NCBI RefSeq assembly: GCF_042650885.1
Contig: NZ_JBHSBU010000001.1
Span: forward strand, 930,001 to 994,000
Direction of reading: 5' to 3'
DNA from: Chitinimonas_A lacunae
GTDB taxonomy: Bacteria; Pseudomonadota; Gammaproteobacteria; Burkholderiales; Chitinimonadaceae
DNA length: 64,000 nt
Shown here: one piece after another, positions 43,692-52,763 of the stretch
Layout of the letters: every line of letters begins with the position of its first letter
Position numbering within the stretch: position 1 is the stretch's first letter
Program-made: the position numbers and the translations under genes
The notes under the pieces: model-generated
What the model saw: the letters and a program-made list of their open reading frames with translations, nothing else
Databases searched by the model: none
Told to the model about the DNA's origin: nothing

Positions 43692-44255
43692 ATGAGAATT
43701 TCCCTGCTTCCCCTGTGCCTTCTTCCACTCGCTCTCAGTGCCTGCGGTACGCTGCGACCGTATGTCGAACCGACCGATGGACCAACCTCCCGTATCACCT
43801 TTACCGTACCGCGCGACACATCGCTGGCCTCGACGATCGTGAGCTACGAGGATCCGGTCGAATGCGCGCGCATGCAGACGATCAAGGACATTCCCCAAGA
43901 GACCGTGACCAGGACCGTGCCGGCAGGCCAGGAATTCGCGTTTACCGTGACGCATCTCACTGCGCGCGGTCACTGCAAGATCACCTTGTCCTTCGTGCCG
44001 GAAACGGGGCAGTTCTATCGATTCCAAAGTACGTATAACCGCCACCATGGCCGTTGCTACGCCAATCTGAAACAGGAAAAGCCCGGAAACGGCCAAATCC
44101 TTCTCGAACCCGTCAAAGCCGACCAGCGCGACGATAGCCGCAAGTTCTGGCACCAGAACTCTCCCATCTGTCATCCGAAAAAGCCGCAGAACGAGCCGAG
44201 CCCCGGCAAGGCAGGCGAGGACCTGACCAGCACGCCCAAGTCTGAGGGCCAATAG
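43692..44255 (+). CDS. Lipoprotein of unknown function, paralogue 2
   Basis: A 187-residue lipoprotein with lipobox LSAC (Cys at about 18). It shares the cysteine pattern and the FVPE-centred strand with the lipoprotein at 42969-43499 and differs mainly in a Pro/Lys/Glu-rich C-terminal tail of about 40 residues. The gene is separated from its paralogue by a 111-base repeat, which suggests the duplication or later separation involved that element. A strong terminator follows. Function unknown. Confidence 0.8.
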   Translation: MRISLLPLCLLPLALSACGTLRPYVEPTDGPTSRITFTVPRDTSLASTIVSYEDPVECARMQTIKDIPQETVTRTVPAGQEFAFTVTHLTARGHCKITLSFVPETGQFYRFQSTYNRHHGRCYANLKQEKPGNGQILLEPVKADQRDDSRKFWHQNSPICHPKKPQNEPSPGKAGEDLTSTPKSEGQ

Positions 44256-44292
44256 GCTGTTCGTACTGAGCTGCCGATGCCACAACAGATTG

Positions 44293-44327
44293 AAAAGCGC
44301 CGGTCGATGGCTCGGCCGGCGCTTTTT
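44293..44327. terminator. Bidirectional terminator
   Basis: AAAAGCGCCGG and CCGGCGCTTTTT form a perfect 11-base stem around a 12-base loop, with A and T runs on the correct sides for both strands. It ends the lipoprotein transcript on the plus strand and the beta-propeller gene on the minus strand. Confidence 0.88.
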
Positions 44328-44347
44328 GCCATAACTGACGAGCTGCT

Positions 44348-45265
44348 CTATCTCGGCCAGGCCCCGAATTCCGCCTCCACTACCACCCTGCCGTGTCCAC
44401 GCTCGGTCACGCGAATGCCACCTCCCGGGAACACCCCACCCGCCAGGGCCGACACCGAAGTCGGCTGATCGAACCAGGCCTGCTTCAGCAGCGTTCCATC
44501 CTCGCGCACATGGCTGACCTTGCCGCCCAGAAATTCCGCCACCGCCACCCCGTCGCGGGTCAGGGCGAAGTCGTCGATAAAGCCCCAGGAGTCATAGATC
44601 GTCACCCCATCGCGCAATGCCTCACCATCGAAGTGATAGCGCTTGAGTTGCGACACACCGACATAGCTGAGCGGATTGAGCGAAACGTAGAGGCGCTCGC
44701 CGTCGATGCGCACGCCATTGGGTTTACACAGCGGGAATTGATGCAGGGTAAGTTGCTCCGTCACCTGACCATGGCTGTCGAGGCGGAGCTTCACCAATCG
44801 GCCCGGCAGCAGCGCTGCACCCGAGTCGGCCAGCACCAGATCGCCTGCTGCATCGACCGCCAGACCATTGGGCAGCGCCAGTCCGCTTGGCCGATAGATT
44901 TCGCGCAATTCGGCTGCCGGGTCGGACAGATCAAGCGAGAACAGACGCTTGATGGCGAACGGATTGAGCGCGGCATCGGTGCAGATCGTATAAAGCCGCC
45001 CATGCCGCTCGGCCATGCCAAGGAAATAGCAGCGCTGCAGCGTACCGTCGAGGCGACGAGCCGGCAGCGCACGGCGCTCGAAGCCATTGCCATCGCCACT
45101 TCCCTCATAGACCGCACCGTCGCCGCTGATAAACCAGCGGCCAGCCTCGGTCGTCAGTTGGTTTTCAGCCGCCGGGATCTGCCACAGGATGGGCACGGCG
45201 GCATCCACCGGGGCCGCACACAGGCCAAACGCCGCCAGCGCGGCCATTGCTCGCTTCAGCTTCAT
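44348..45265 (-). CDS. Exported SMP-30/NHL-type beta-propeller protein
   Basis: A 305-residue protein with a signal peptide (cleavage near APVDAA). The body consists of repeated blades with the pattern LPNGLAVDAAGDLVLADSGA, CKPNGVRIDGERLYVSLNPL and FIDDFALTRDGVAVAEFLGG, as in SMP-30/gluconolactonase-like and strictosidine-synthase-like propellers. These enzymes use a central calcium to hydrolyse lactones, but the catalytic glutamate cannot be placed with confidence here. The start has AGGAA at a suitable distance. Monocistronic. Confidence 0.78.
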   Translation of the reverse strand: MKLKRAMAALAAFGLCAAPVDAAVPILWQIPAAENQLTTEAGRWFISGDGAVYEGSGDGNGFERRALPARRLDGTLQRCYFLGMAERHGRLYTICTDAALNPFAIKRLFSLDLSDPAAELREIYRPSGLALPNGLAVDAAGDLVLADSGAALLPGRLVKLRLDSHGQVTEQLTLHQFPLCKPNGVRIDGERLYVSLNPLSYVGVSQLKRYHFDGEALRDGVTIYDSWGFIDDFALTRDGVAVAEFLGGKVSHVREDGTLLKQAWFDQPTSVSALAGGVFPGGGIRVTERGHGRVVVEAEFGAWPR

Positions 45266-45677
45266 TGATGTCGTTCCTCTCTTGTTATGGGTGGGGTGCT
45301 GCGAGGGCGCAGTGTAGCCCCGGCCCTGGACAGACGGCGCAGCGGTGCGGGCTTTGCAACAGTTGTCCGAACCCAGTGCCGTGACCGGGCAATCAAAGAC
45401 CGTGTCATCGATGCGACAGAGCGGCCGCCGACGCGGCCTGCATCAGCGGGACAATATTTCATCCATATTAATTAAGGTCTTAGCCAGCGCTAAAAAGCGT
45501 TTGGCAGATAACCGTCTATCTGTCCTGCTTTAAGGAGCAATCGGACCGACATGGCGGCAGATGCCATTCCTGTACAAATTTCCTGCAATACGGCGCCGGT
45601 CGAGATCGGGCTGGAAAAAGGTCAAGGCTCTTCTACTATCGATTGAGCATGTTTTGACCCCGGGAGCCAGCACGCCG
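45266..45677. other. Divergent intergenic region
   Basis: About 410 bases between the beta-propeller gene (minus) and the next gene (plus). The part around 45465-45500 is AT-rich (ATTAATTAAGG) and could hold promoters; the rest has no coding signal. Confidence 0.4.
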
Positions 45678-46142
45678 ATGTATCTCGCCGCACTTGCCCT
45701 GACCGCCGCCCTGGCCGCCGAGCCGGCCACACCGCCGGCCTCCCCGGCCAGACAAGCAGCCAGCGACACCTCACTCACCCTGGACGAGGCCGCCACCCGC
45801 TACCGCAGTCTGCGCGTGGTGCCTGGGCGCTTCAGCGGCGGCAAGTGGGAAGACACGGTCGATCGCTGGCTGGGCGAGAAACACCGCGCCATGAACCGGC
45901 TCGCCGACAGTCTGGGTCAGCCCGGCACGCCAGTGGCCGAACTGCGCCGGCTGATGGCCGAACCCGACCGCATCGTGCAACGCCAACAAGCCGACTACAG
46001 CGAACTGCTGACCCGGCTACCCAAGCTGACCGCCGCTGACGAACTGTGGATCTACCGCTGGCGCGGCGATCACGACTTTCTGGTCTTTGCCGTCGAGCGT
46101 GACCAGGTCAAGGCCGTGCAATGGTATCTGGCCGGCGAATAG
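45678..46142 (+). CDS. Hypothetical exported protein
   Basis: A 154-residue protein with a short hydrophobic N-terminus (MYLAALALTAALAAEPA) fitting a signal peptide. The mature part is charged and helical, with ADELWIYRWRGDHDFLVFAV near the C-terminus, which looks like an edge beta-strand pair. The frame is open 39 codons further upstream but without a signal sequence there. I do not recognise a family. It lies 90 bases before the carboxypeptidase gene on the same strand. Confidence 0.6.
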   Translation: MYLAALALTAALAAEPATPPASPARQAASDTSLTLDEAATRYRSLRVVPGRFSGGKWEDTVDRWLGEKHRAMNRLADSLGQPGTPVAELRRLMAEPDRIVQRQQADYSELLTRLPKLTAADELWIYRWRGDHDFLVFAVERDQVKAVQWYLAGE

Positions 46143-46232
46143 GAGCGACGTCGGTCCGTTTCCGGCCGTAGCGATGGCCGGGCTCTTCGCTCTTGTCCAT
46201 GCAACAGAAGAAGCCAACAAGGAGAAAGACGC

Positions 46233-48494
46233 ATGACCAAAGCAACAAAAGGGCTGGTAGGAGGAAGAAAAACCGTCCTGGCGCTGGCCGTTGCCGCGCT
46301 GGGCAGCCTCAGCGTCATGGCACATGACTTTGTGCCCAAGAGCGAAGACCCGAACGCCGGGCGTGAGGTGGTAAGGGCTTACTTCAAGGATCTGAAACAC
46401 GCGCAGCGCATCGTCCACAGCCGCTTCGAAACCCTCGAATCCAAATACGAAACCGGCTATCTGATCGTCAATGCCAACGCCACCGAGCGGGCCGAACTCG
46501 AAAGCCTGGGCTATCGGATCGAAGCCGATCCGCAGTGGCTGCACCGCACCGCCGCCATGCTGGCGCGCGAAGCCAGTGCAGCCGATGACGCCACGGCCAT
46601 CCCGGGCTTTAGCTGCTACGAGACCGTGGAAGAAAGCTTCGCTGCGGCCCAGGCGCTGGTCGCCTCGCGCCCGACGCTGGCGAGCTGGAACAAGATCGGC
46701 GAATCGTGGCAGAAAACCACCGGTGCAGGCGGCTATGACCTGATGGTGCTCAAGCTGACCAATTCGGCCATCGGCGGCAGCAAGCCCAAACTGTTCATCA
46801 ATAGCGCCATCCACGCCCGCGAATACGCCACCGCTCCGCTGACCCTGGCGTTTGCCAAGCATCTGATCAATGGCTATGGCACCGACCCGGATGCCACCTG
46901 GCTGCTCGACCATCATGAAGTCCATCTGCTGCTGCAAACCAACCCCGATGGCCGCAAAAAGGCCGAAACCGGGATTCTGTGGCGCAAGAACACCAATACC
47001 GCCTACTGCGGCGCCACCAGCAACAGCCGTGGTGCCGACCTGAACCGCAACTTCACCTATCAGTGGAATTCCACTGGGGGCAGCGGTTCGAGCGGCAGCG
47101 GTTGCAGCGAGGTCTATCGCGGTCCGAGCGCGGCGTCCGAGCCGGAAACCCAGGCCGTCGAGCGCTATATCCGCTCGCTGTGGCCCGATCGGCGTGGCCC
47201 CAACCGCGGCGATCCGGCACCGCTCGATACCAGCGGCATCCATCTCGATATCCACAGCCACGGCCGTCTTCTGCTGTGGCCCTACGGCACGGCCGGCTCG
47301 GTGGCGCCCAATGATGTCCAATTGGCCACGCTGGGCCGTAAATTCGCCTTCTTCAATAACCACACCCCGCAGCGCTCGCTCGATCTGTACGAGACCGACG
47401 GCACAAGCGACGGTCCGAGTTATGGCGAACTGGGTGTCGCGGCCTTCACCTTTGAGCTGGGCACGGCCTTCTTCGAATCGTGCAGCTACTACAACAGCAC
47501 GCTGCTGCCGACCAACCTGCCGGCGCTGATCTATGCCGCCAAGGTGGTCCGCACGCCTTATCAGACCCCGGCCGGTCCCGATGCACTGGGCGTGGCGGTC
47601 AGCAGCGGCACGGTCGGCCCGGGCACCCCGGTCACGCTGACGGCCCAGATCGACGACACCCGCTACAACAACAGCAATGGCACCGAGCCGACCCAGACGG
47701 TGGCCGCCGCCGAGTACTACGTCGATACCCCGCCGTGGGTCGCCGGCGCCGTGGCCCGGCCGATGAATGCCGCCGATGGCAGCTTCAACGCCAACAAGGA
47801 AAACGTCACCGCCAGCATCAACACCAGCGGCTGGAGCGCGGGCAAGCATCTGATCTATGTGCGCGGCCGCGACAGCGCCGGCAACTGGGGTGCCTTCAGC
47901 GCGGTCTTCGTCAATATCAGCGCAGGCGGCACCGCACCGGTGGCCCGCTTCAGCCATACGGTCAGCGGCCTCAGCGCCTCGTTCACCGATCAGAGCACCG
48001 ACGATGGCAGCATCACCGCCCGGCGCTGGGAATTCGGTGACGGCAACACCTCCACCGCCACCAACCCGTCCCATACCTACGCCAGCGGCGGCACCTACAA
48101 CGTCCGCCTGACCGTGACCGACAACGACGGCCTGACCGCCAGCACCACCACGCCGGTAACAGTGGGGCTCGACGATGCCATCACGGTGGTGAAGGGCCAG
48201 CCGATCAGCAATATCTCGGATGTGCGCAACGGCTGGAAATACTTCAAGGTCAATGTGCCGGCCGGCGCGACCAATCTGTCGATCGCGATCAGCGGCGGCA
48301 CCGGTGACGCCGATCTGTACACCCGACCGGGGGCCAAACCCGATCTCAGCACCTATACCTGCCGTCCGTACCGCAGCGGTAACAGCGAAACCTGTAGCTT
48401 CGCCACCCCGCCGGCAGGCTGGTACTACATCGGTATCCGCGGCTATAGCGCCTACTCGGGTGTTCGGCTGACGGTGAACTACACCGGCGGTTGA
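46233..48494 (+). CDS. Secreted M14 zinc carboxypeptidase with PKD and PPC domains
   Basis: A 753-residue exported metallopeptidase. The signal peptide ends near LSVMAHD. A propeptide-like region (about 35-125) is followed by the M14 catalytic domain (about 130-450) with the zinc ligands in NSAIHAREYA (HxxE) and HLDIHSHG, and the catalytic glutamate in FTFELGTAFFES. A PKD-like beta domain lies at about 565-645 (RRWEFGDGNTSTATNPSHTY) and a pre-peptidase C-terminal (PPC) domain at about 655-750 (ISGGTGDADLYTRPG). Such enzymes digest external proteins. AAGGAG precedes the start. A strong terminator follows the gene. Confidence 0.93.
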   Translation: MTKATKGLVGGRKTVLALAVAALGSLSVMAHDFVPKSEDPNAGREVVRAYFKDLKHAQRIVHSRFETLESKYETGYLIVNANATERAELESLGYRIEADPQWLHRTAAMLAREASAADDATAIPGFSCYETVEESFAAAQALVASRPTLASWNKIGESWQKTTGAGGYDLMVLKLTNSAIGGSKPKLFINSAIHAREYATAPLTLAFAKHLINGYGTDPDATWLLDHHEVHLLLQTNPDGRKKAETGILWRKNTNTAYCGATSNSRGADLNRNFTYQWNSTGGSGSSGSGCSEVYRGPSAASEPETQAVERYIRSLWPDRRGPNRGDPAPLDTSGIHLDIHSHGRLLLWPYGTAGSVAPNDVQLATLGRKFAFFNNHTPQRSLDLYETDGTSDGPSYGELGVAAFTFELGTAFFESCSYYNSTLLPTNLPALIYAAKVVRTPYQTPAGPDALGVAVSSGTVGPGTPVTLTAQIDDTRYNNSNGTEPTQTVAAAEYYVDTPPWVAGAVARPMNAADGSFNANKENVTASINTSGWSAGKHLIYVRGRDSAGNWGAFSAVFVNISAGGTAPVARFSHTVSGLSASFTDQSTDDGSITARRWEFGDGNTSTATNPSHTYASGGTYNVRLTVTDNDGLTASTTTPVTVGLDDAITVVKGQPISNISDVRNGWKYFKVNVPAGATNLSIAISGGTGDADLYTRPGAKPDLSTYTCRPYRSGNSETCSFATPPAGWYYIGIRGYSAYSGVRLTVNYTGG

Positions 48495-48533
48495 TCAAAC
48501 GATCTCCCCAATGGGCGGCTTCGGTCGTCCCTG

Positions 48534-48557
48534 CCCCCGTCCTGGACGGGGGTTTTT
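48534..48557 (+). terminator. Rho-independent terminator of the carboxypeptidase gene
   Basis: CCCCCGTC, a three-base loop and GACGGGGG followed by TTTTTCTTTCT, 40 bases after the stop codon. Confidence 0.92.
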
Positions 48558-48810
48558 CTTTCTATATTTATTTTTCTCCATACACAAAAATATACCTTGC
48601 ACATGTTTTGCATATTTATTGTATTTTTACCTGTCTCCGCGCCTTGCCCTGCCATTGAGCTGTCATTGAATATCTCGATAGTCGCCGTGAAAAATCCGGC
48701 CTGGTGACAGGGCCGGCTGGTCTGGTCAGTGAACTATGCTGGGAATAGCCCAAGCGCAGAACAGTCGTGCCAGAACAATATTTCGCAACTCAGCCAGGAG
48801 GAAACCTGCC

Positions 48811-49296
48811 ATGTACGATCTACAAGCCTACGCCGCCCGCCAGGAGGAGTCGGTCTATGTCACCCTGACCGGCCTGCTGGACGATTCGAGCCATCAGGCC
48901 ACCGTCCAGGATTTCTACCCCGGTGGCAGCATCGTCTATCTGGCCGACCCGGGCAGTGCCGAGGTGTTTATCGAGGAAAGCCGGCAGGGCGACCGCGATC
49001 TCGGTGCCATGTCGCTGATACCGTGGATCGCCCATCTGACCCTGCCTGACACCGAGCATGAATACCTGACCGTGCTGATCAATGACGAACCGGTATTGAA
49101 GGTCAAGATCCACCATCTGCCCGAGAGCTTCCGGGTGATTGCGCTGGGCGGCACCTATGTCGGCTGCGCGATTCTGCCGGCGGAAGCTCCCTACCCGCCG
49201 GCCTATCATTCAGTCTTCGGCCCCGCCCCGCGCCGCGATTGTGAACACTGGCGCGACAGCCACTGCGCCCAGGAAAAACACGAGAAATCCTATTGA
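48811..49296 (+). CDS. Hypothetical protein
   Basis: A 161-residue protein with no signal peptide and a strong AGGAGG ribosome binding site. It is acidic and beta-rich, with a C-terminal tail bearing two cysteines and several histidines (RDCEHWRDSHCAQEKHEKSY), which could bind a metal. I do not recognise a family. Upstream, 48560-48650 is very AT-rich and is the likely promoter region. Confidence 0.65.
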   Translation: MYDLQAYAARQEESVYVTLTGLLDDSSHQATVQDFYPGGSIVYLADPGSAEVFIEESRQGDRDLGAMSLIPWIAHLTLPDTEHEYLTVLINDEPVLKVKIHHLPESFRVIALGGTYVGCAILPAEAPYPPAYHSVFGPAPRRDCEHWRDSHCAQEKHEKSY

Positions 49297-49303
49297 GTTG
49301 CCA

Positions 49304-49329
49304 GCGGGAGCGTTGACCGGCGCTCCCGC
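49304..49329 (+). terminator. Stem-loop after the hypothetical gene
   Basis: GCGGGAGCG and CGCTCCCGC are perfect 9-base arms around an 8-base loop, 8 bases after the stop. There is no T-run, so it may be a 3'-end hairpin. Confidence 0.55.
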
Positions 49330-49342
49330 CTGATCCTTCGCT

Positions 49343-49438
49343 TTAGTGCCTCTTCGTGCAAAGCGGAGTCGAAACCTGGTTGAGCGCTCTGTGCCAGGGC
49401 TTTCCAGCCTGACTCCGAATTGGCTGGCAATGCCCTAA
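49343..49438. repeat. MITE-like element, family A copy 5
   Basis: 96 bases with inverted ends: left TTAGTGCC...GCGGAGTC, right GACTCCGAATTGGCTGGC and AATGCCCTAA. It shares CTGGTTGAGCG and the right end with the copy at 15109-15213. The stretch 49439-49639 after it is AT-rich around 49535-49580 and has no gene. Confidence 0.65.
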
Positions 49439-49639
49439 CTCCTTCTGTGCTCGACGCCGAGTCTCTTTCAAGGCATCAGGTCGTCCTTCCGCTGTATCGA
49501 CGCTGTCTGGAGATGGCAGGTCGGCCGGGGTATATTTATTGTTATAAACTATGAAATAAATCAGAATAATAAATTTTTCCTTAATTCCAAGCTGTTCTAC
49601 AGTACCGACAGACCATGTTCTGCCGCGAGGACCTTGCCC

Positions 49640-50572
49640 ATGACCACCGATTTCGCCCTGGCCAAACCACACTGGTCGGCCTTGCTGCGCGAGCATGCCC
49701 GCCAGCATCGGGCGGCCGCTGCTGGTCTGGCGATCGGGCTGTTGGCCGTGCTGGGCTTGCTGGTGCAGAGTCTGTGGCAACTGCTGAGCGGCGACGGCTC
49801 GCCCGGTCTATATCTGGCAATGTTGGGTGGCACAGCCGGTTTCGCCGCCACCGCCCTGGGAGCCCTGCCGGCGCTGGTACTGCGCGGTTTGCCGCAACGG
49901 ATCGAAGACAGCCTGCTTGGCTTTGCCGCCGGCATGATGCTGGCCGCCAGCGCCTTCTCGCTGCTGTTGCCGGGACTGGCCGCCGGTGCCGAACTCAGCG
50001 GCAGCAAGCCGCTCGGGGCAGGTCTGGTGGTGATTGGCCTGGCGCTTGGCGTAGCGCTGATGCTGGGGCTCGACGAATTCACCCCGCACGAACACGGGCA
50101 AGGCGGCCCTTGCGGACCGGGCTATCAGCGCTGTGACCGTATCTGGTTATTTGTGTTTGCGATCGCGCTGCATAACCTGCCCGAAGGAATGGCGATTGGC
50201 GTCGCGTTTTCGCAAGGCGATCTGCAAGTCGGTCTGCCGCTGACCACAGCGATTGCCTTGCAGGATATTCCCGAAGGCTTGGCCGTGGCCCTGGCCCTGC
50301 GCGGTGCCGGCTTCAAGCCCGGGCTGTCGGTGCTGGTCGCCGCCGCCAGCGGTCTGCTCGAACCCCTGGGTGCGCTGCTGGGTTCTAGCCTGTCGAGTGG
50401 ACTGGCGTTTGCCTATCCGGTCGGGCTGGGTCTGGCGGCGGGCGCCATGTTATTTGTGGTTTCCCATGAAGTGATTCCGGAAACCCATCGCAACGGCCAC
50501 CAGACGCCCGCCACGCTGGGCTTGATGGCCGGTTTCGCCCTGATGATGGTGCTGGACACCACATTGGGCTAG
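49640..50572 (+). CDS. ZIP-family divalent metal transporter
   Basis: A 310-residue inner-membrane transporter with eight predicted helices. The two signature motifs of the GufA/ZupT group are HNLPEGMAIGVAFS (helix 4) and QDIPEGLAVALAL (helix 5), which line the metal path. A His-rich loop (TPHEHGQGG) precedes helix 4. Substrates are likely zinc or iron. The ATG at 49640 has GAGGA upstream; a TTG two codons before is less likely. A dps gene follows 51 bases on, and the two may be co-transcribed for metal handling. Confidence 0.9.
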   Translation: MTTDFALAKPHWSALLREHARQHRAAAAGLAIGLLAVLGLLVQSLWQLLSGDGSPGLYLAMLGGTAGFAATALGALPALVLRGLPQRIEDSLLGFAAGMMLAASAFSLLLPGLAAGAELSGSKPLGAGLVVIGLALGVALMLGLDEFTPHEHGQGGPCGPGYQRCDRIWLFVFAIALHNLPEGMAIGVAFSQGDLQVGLPLTTAIALQDIPEGLAVALALRGAGFKPGLSVLVAAASGLLEPLGALLGSSLSSGLAFAYPVGLGLAAGAMLFVVSHEVIPETHRNGHQTPATLGLMAGFALMMVLDTTLG

Positions 50573-50623
50573 GCAGGCAGTCTCTGACTTTCTATGACGT
50601 CGTATCTACGCGGAGCTTTGATC

Positions 50624-51124
50624 ATGAGCAGCAAGAAAAGCAAAACATCCACTCCCGCCATCGACATCGGCATCAGCGACGGCGCCCGGCAGAAGATCGC
50701 CCGGGGCTTGTCGGCGCTTCTGGCCGATAGCTACACCCTGTATCTGATGACCCATAACTTCCACTGGAACGTCACCGGTCCGCAGTTCAACAGCCTGCAT
50801 CAGATGTTCATGGCCCAGTACACCGAACAGTGGAACGCACTCGATATGATCGCCGAGCGCATCCGCGCGCTGGGCTATCCGGCGCCCGGCACCTACAAGG
50901 AATTCGTCAAGCTTGCTTCGATCAAGGAAGTGGAAGGCGTTCCCAAGGCCACCGAGATGATCCGTCTGCTGGTCAACGCCCAGGAAGCCACCGCCCGGAC
51001 CGCCCGTTCGCTGTTCGCCCTGGTGGACGAGGCCAATGATCAGCCCACGGCCGACTTGCTGACCCAGCGGCTCGAAGTCCACGAGAAGACCGCCTGGATG
51101 CTGCGCAGCCTGCTGGAGGAATAA
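50624..51124 (+). CDS. dps: Dps-family ferritin-like protein
   Basis: A 166-residue four-helix protein that forms a dodecamer, stores iron and protects DNA from peroxide. The ferroxidase residues are in HNFHWNVTGPQF (near residue 45) and DMIAERIRALG (near 75). The Lys-rich N-terminus (SSKKSKTS) could bind DNA. The ATG was chosen from the family start and the GGAG upstream; an in-frame ATG ten codons earlier is possible. Confidence 0.92.
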   Translation: MSSKKSKTSTPAIDIGISDGARQKIARGLSALLADSYTLYLMTHNFHWNVTGPQFNSLHQMFMAQYTEQWNALDMIAERIRALGYPAPGTYKEFVKLASIKEVEGVPKATEMIRLLVNAQEATARTARSLFALVDEANDQPTADLLTQRLEVHEKTAWMLRSLLEE

Positions 51125-51175
51125 ACCCGAGCTGGCCGACAGTCAGCCCAGAAACACCTATGCTGTGCTGTACAG

Positions 51176-51207
51176 GCGCCGCGTCGGCCCGACGCGGCGC
51201 GGTCTTT
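51176..51207 (+). terminator. Terminator after dps
   Basis: GCGCCGCGTCG and CGACGCGGCGC form a perfect 11-base stem with a 3-base loop, followed by GGTCTTTTG. It lies only 15 bases before the OsmC start codon, so it also sits in that gene's leader. Confidence 0.8.
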
Positions 51208-51221
51208 TGTGGAGTCCAGTC

Positions 51222-51692
51222 ATGAGCGAAGCCACGTCGTTCACCATCACCCTGACCCAGCAGCAGGACTACCGTTTTCTGATCGATTTCGGCGACGGCC
51301 TCCCGAACCTGCTGAGCGACGAATCCCCACCCGTTGGCCATGGCGAGGGTCCGGCCCCTTCGCATCTGCTGGCCGCGGCCGTGGCCAACTGTTTGAGCGC
51401 CAGCCTGCTGTTTGCCCTGCGCAAATACAAAAACCATCCCGAACCGCTCAAATCGACCGCCACCGTCCAGATGAACCGCAATGCGCAAGGTCGTCTGCGT
51501 ATCGGCCATATCGCGGTGAGCCTGGAAATCGGCCAGCCGGAAGACGCCTTGCTCCATCGCGAACGCATCCTGTCCCAATTCGAGGATTTCTGCGTGGTCA
51601 CCCAAAGTGTCAACCAGGGCATACCGGTCAGCGTGACGGTCAGGGATGCCGAGGGGCAGTTACTTCATGAGACGCGGCGGGAGGCAACCTAA
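51222..51692 (+). CDS. OsmC/Ohr-family protein
   Basis: A 156-residue thiol-dependent peroxidase-like protein, reducing organic hydroperoxides in the cytoplasm. The two redox cysteines are in AVANCLSASLLFALRK and FEDFCVVTQSV. A GGAG ribosome binding site supports the chosen ATG. The position after dps fits an oxidative-stress group. Transcription would read through or start at the terminator region at 51176-51207. Confidence 0.88.
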   Translation: MSEATSFTITLTQQQDYRFLIDFGDGLPNLLSDESPPVGHGEGPAPSHLLAAAVANCLSASLLFALRKYKNHPEPLKSTATVQMNRNAQGRLRIGHIAVSLEIGQPEDALLHRERILSQFEDFCVVTQSVNQGIPVSVTVRDAEGQLLHETRREAT

Positions 51693-51710
51693 ACGTTCAC
51701 TCCATCAGCA

Positions 51711-51750
51711 AAGCGGCCCTATCCGCCCAAGCAGGATATGGCCGCCTTTC
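51711..51750 (+). terminator. Probable terminator after the OsmC gene
   Basis: GCGGCC and TATCC pair with GGATA and GGCCGC, interrupted by one unpaired base on each side, followed by CTTTCC. It lies 20 bases after the stop. The remaining stretch to 51889 is AT-rich with no gene. Confidence 0.6.
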
Positions 51751-51889
51751 CACACATTTCTTTATATTATTTAACCTTCCGACTTCTCCAGTCCAACCCA
51801 AATATCAGGGCCCGACAGATTGGGCGCTTTGTCAGAAAGGGTCGCAGATTCCAGCCTTCTCAATAAAAGGCTACTATCTGCGCATCCGT

Positions 51890-52657
51890 TTACTGCACCG
51901 TAAATCCACCATCGATCGTGATGCTCTGGCCGCTGAAGTAGCTTGCCGCCTCGGACAGCAGAAACAGCACTGGTTTGGCGATCTCGTCAGGGGACCCGGC
52001 CCGGCCGGCGGGTGAGTCGATCATGGCAGCCTGGAGCCGGTCGGGGCCGCCAAAGCCCTGCACGGCCATTGGGGTGGCGACCGGGCCGGGCGATACCGCA
52101 TTGATGCGGATCCCGCGCTGGAAGTATTCCAGCCCCGCTGTGCGGGTCAGTCCGACCACCGCATGCTTGCTGGCGTTATAGGGCGATAGCGATGGAAAAC
52201 CGAGTTGGGAAGTGATCGAGGCATTGTTGACGATGGCACCGCCACCGCTCTGCAACATGGCTTCGATCTGGTATTTCATCGACCAGAACACGCCCAGCAC
52301 ATTGATGCGCATGACCTGCATGAAGTCGTCGCTGCCGATTTCATGCAAGGGGGCAGCGACACCCAGGGTGCCGGCGTTATTGAAGGCGCCGTCGAGTCGG
52401 CCGAAATGCTGCACCGTCGCAGACACCGCCTCGCGGACCTGCTGTTCAACGCCGATGTCGGTCCTGACCACCAGCGCCTGACCGCCGCTAGCAACGATCT
52501 GCTCGGCCAGCTCACGGCAGGCCGTTTCCTGACGCGCGGCCAGCACCACATTGGCCCCGACTCGGCCCAAAGCCAGCGCAGTCGCGGCGCCGATACCGGA
52601 CGAAGCGCCCGTCACCAGATAGGTTTTGCCGGTCAGATCGGACAGGATATTTTCCAT
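51890..52657 (-). CDS. Short-chain dehydrogenase/reductase (SDR)
   Basis: A 255-residue classical SDR oxidoreductase. Cofactor motif TGASSGIG (near residue 17), NNAG (near 92), catalytic Ser in NNASITSQ and the YNASK active site (Tyr near 160) are all present. C-terminal INAVSPGPVATPM fits the family. An NAD(P)-dependent alcohol/ketone reaction is expected; the substrate is unknown. It is divergent from a LysR regulator, the usual sign that the regulator controls it. Confidence 0.92.
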   Translation of the reverse strand: MENILSDLTGKTYLVTGASSGIGAATALALGRVGANVVLAARQETACRELAEQIVASGGQALVVRTDIGVEQQVREAVSATVQHFGRLDGAFNNAGTLGVAAPLHEIGSDDFMQVMRINVLGVFWSMKYQIEAMLQSGGGAIVNNASITSQLGFPSLSPYNASKHAVVGLTRTAGLEYFQRGIRINAVSPGPVATPMAVQGFGGPDRLQAAMIDSPAGRAGSPDEIAKPVLFLLSEAASYFSGQSITIDGGFTVQ

Positions 52658-52690
52658 TGCAGTCTCCTAAAGCTCGGTTAAGTAAGCGGG

Positions 52691-52708
52691 GCGAAGATTA
52701 CAGTTCGC
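52691..52708. promoter_or_regulatory. Dyad in the SDR/LysR divergent promoter region
   Basis: GCGAA, an 8-base spacer and TTCGC form a dyad centred between the two divergent genes, 33 bases from the SDR start. It is a candidate binding site of the LysR protein. Confidence 0.45.
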
Positions 52709-52763
52709 TTGATTGAGCAACAATCCGCACTTTTTTTGATGATTTGATGAGAGATATTCAACA

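Noticed and set aside
46017..48074. A 685-codon minus-strand frame across the carboxypeptidase gene
   Set aside because: Antisense shadow of a gene with clear M14, PKD and PPC motifs; typical of GC-rich DNA.
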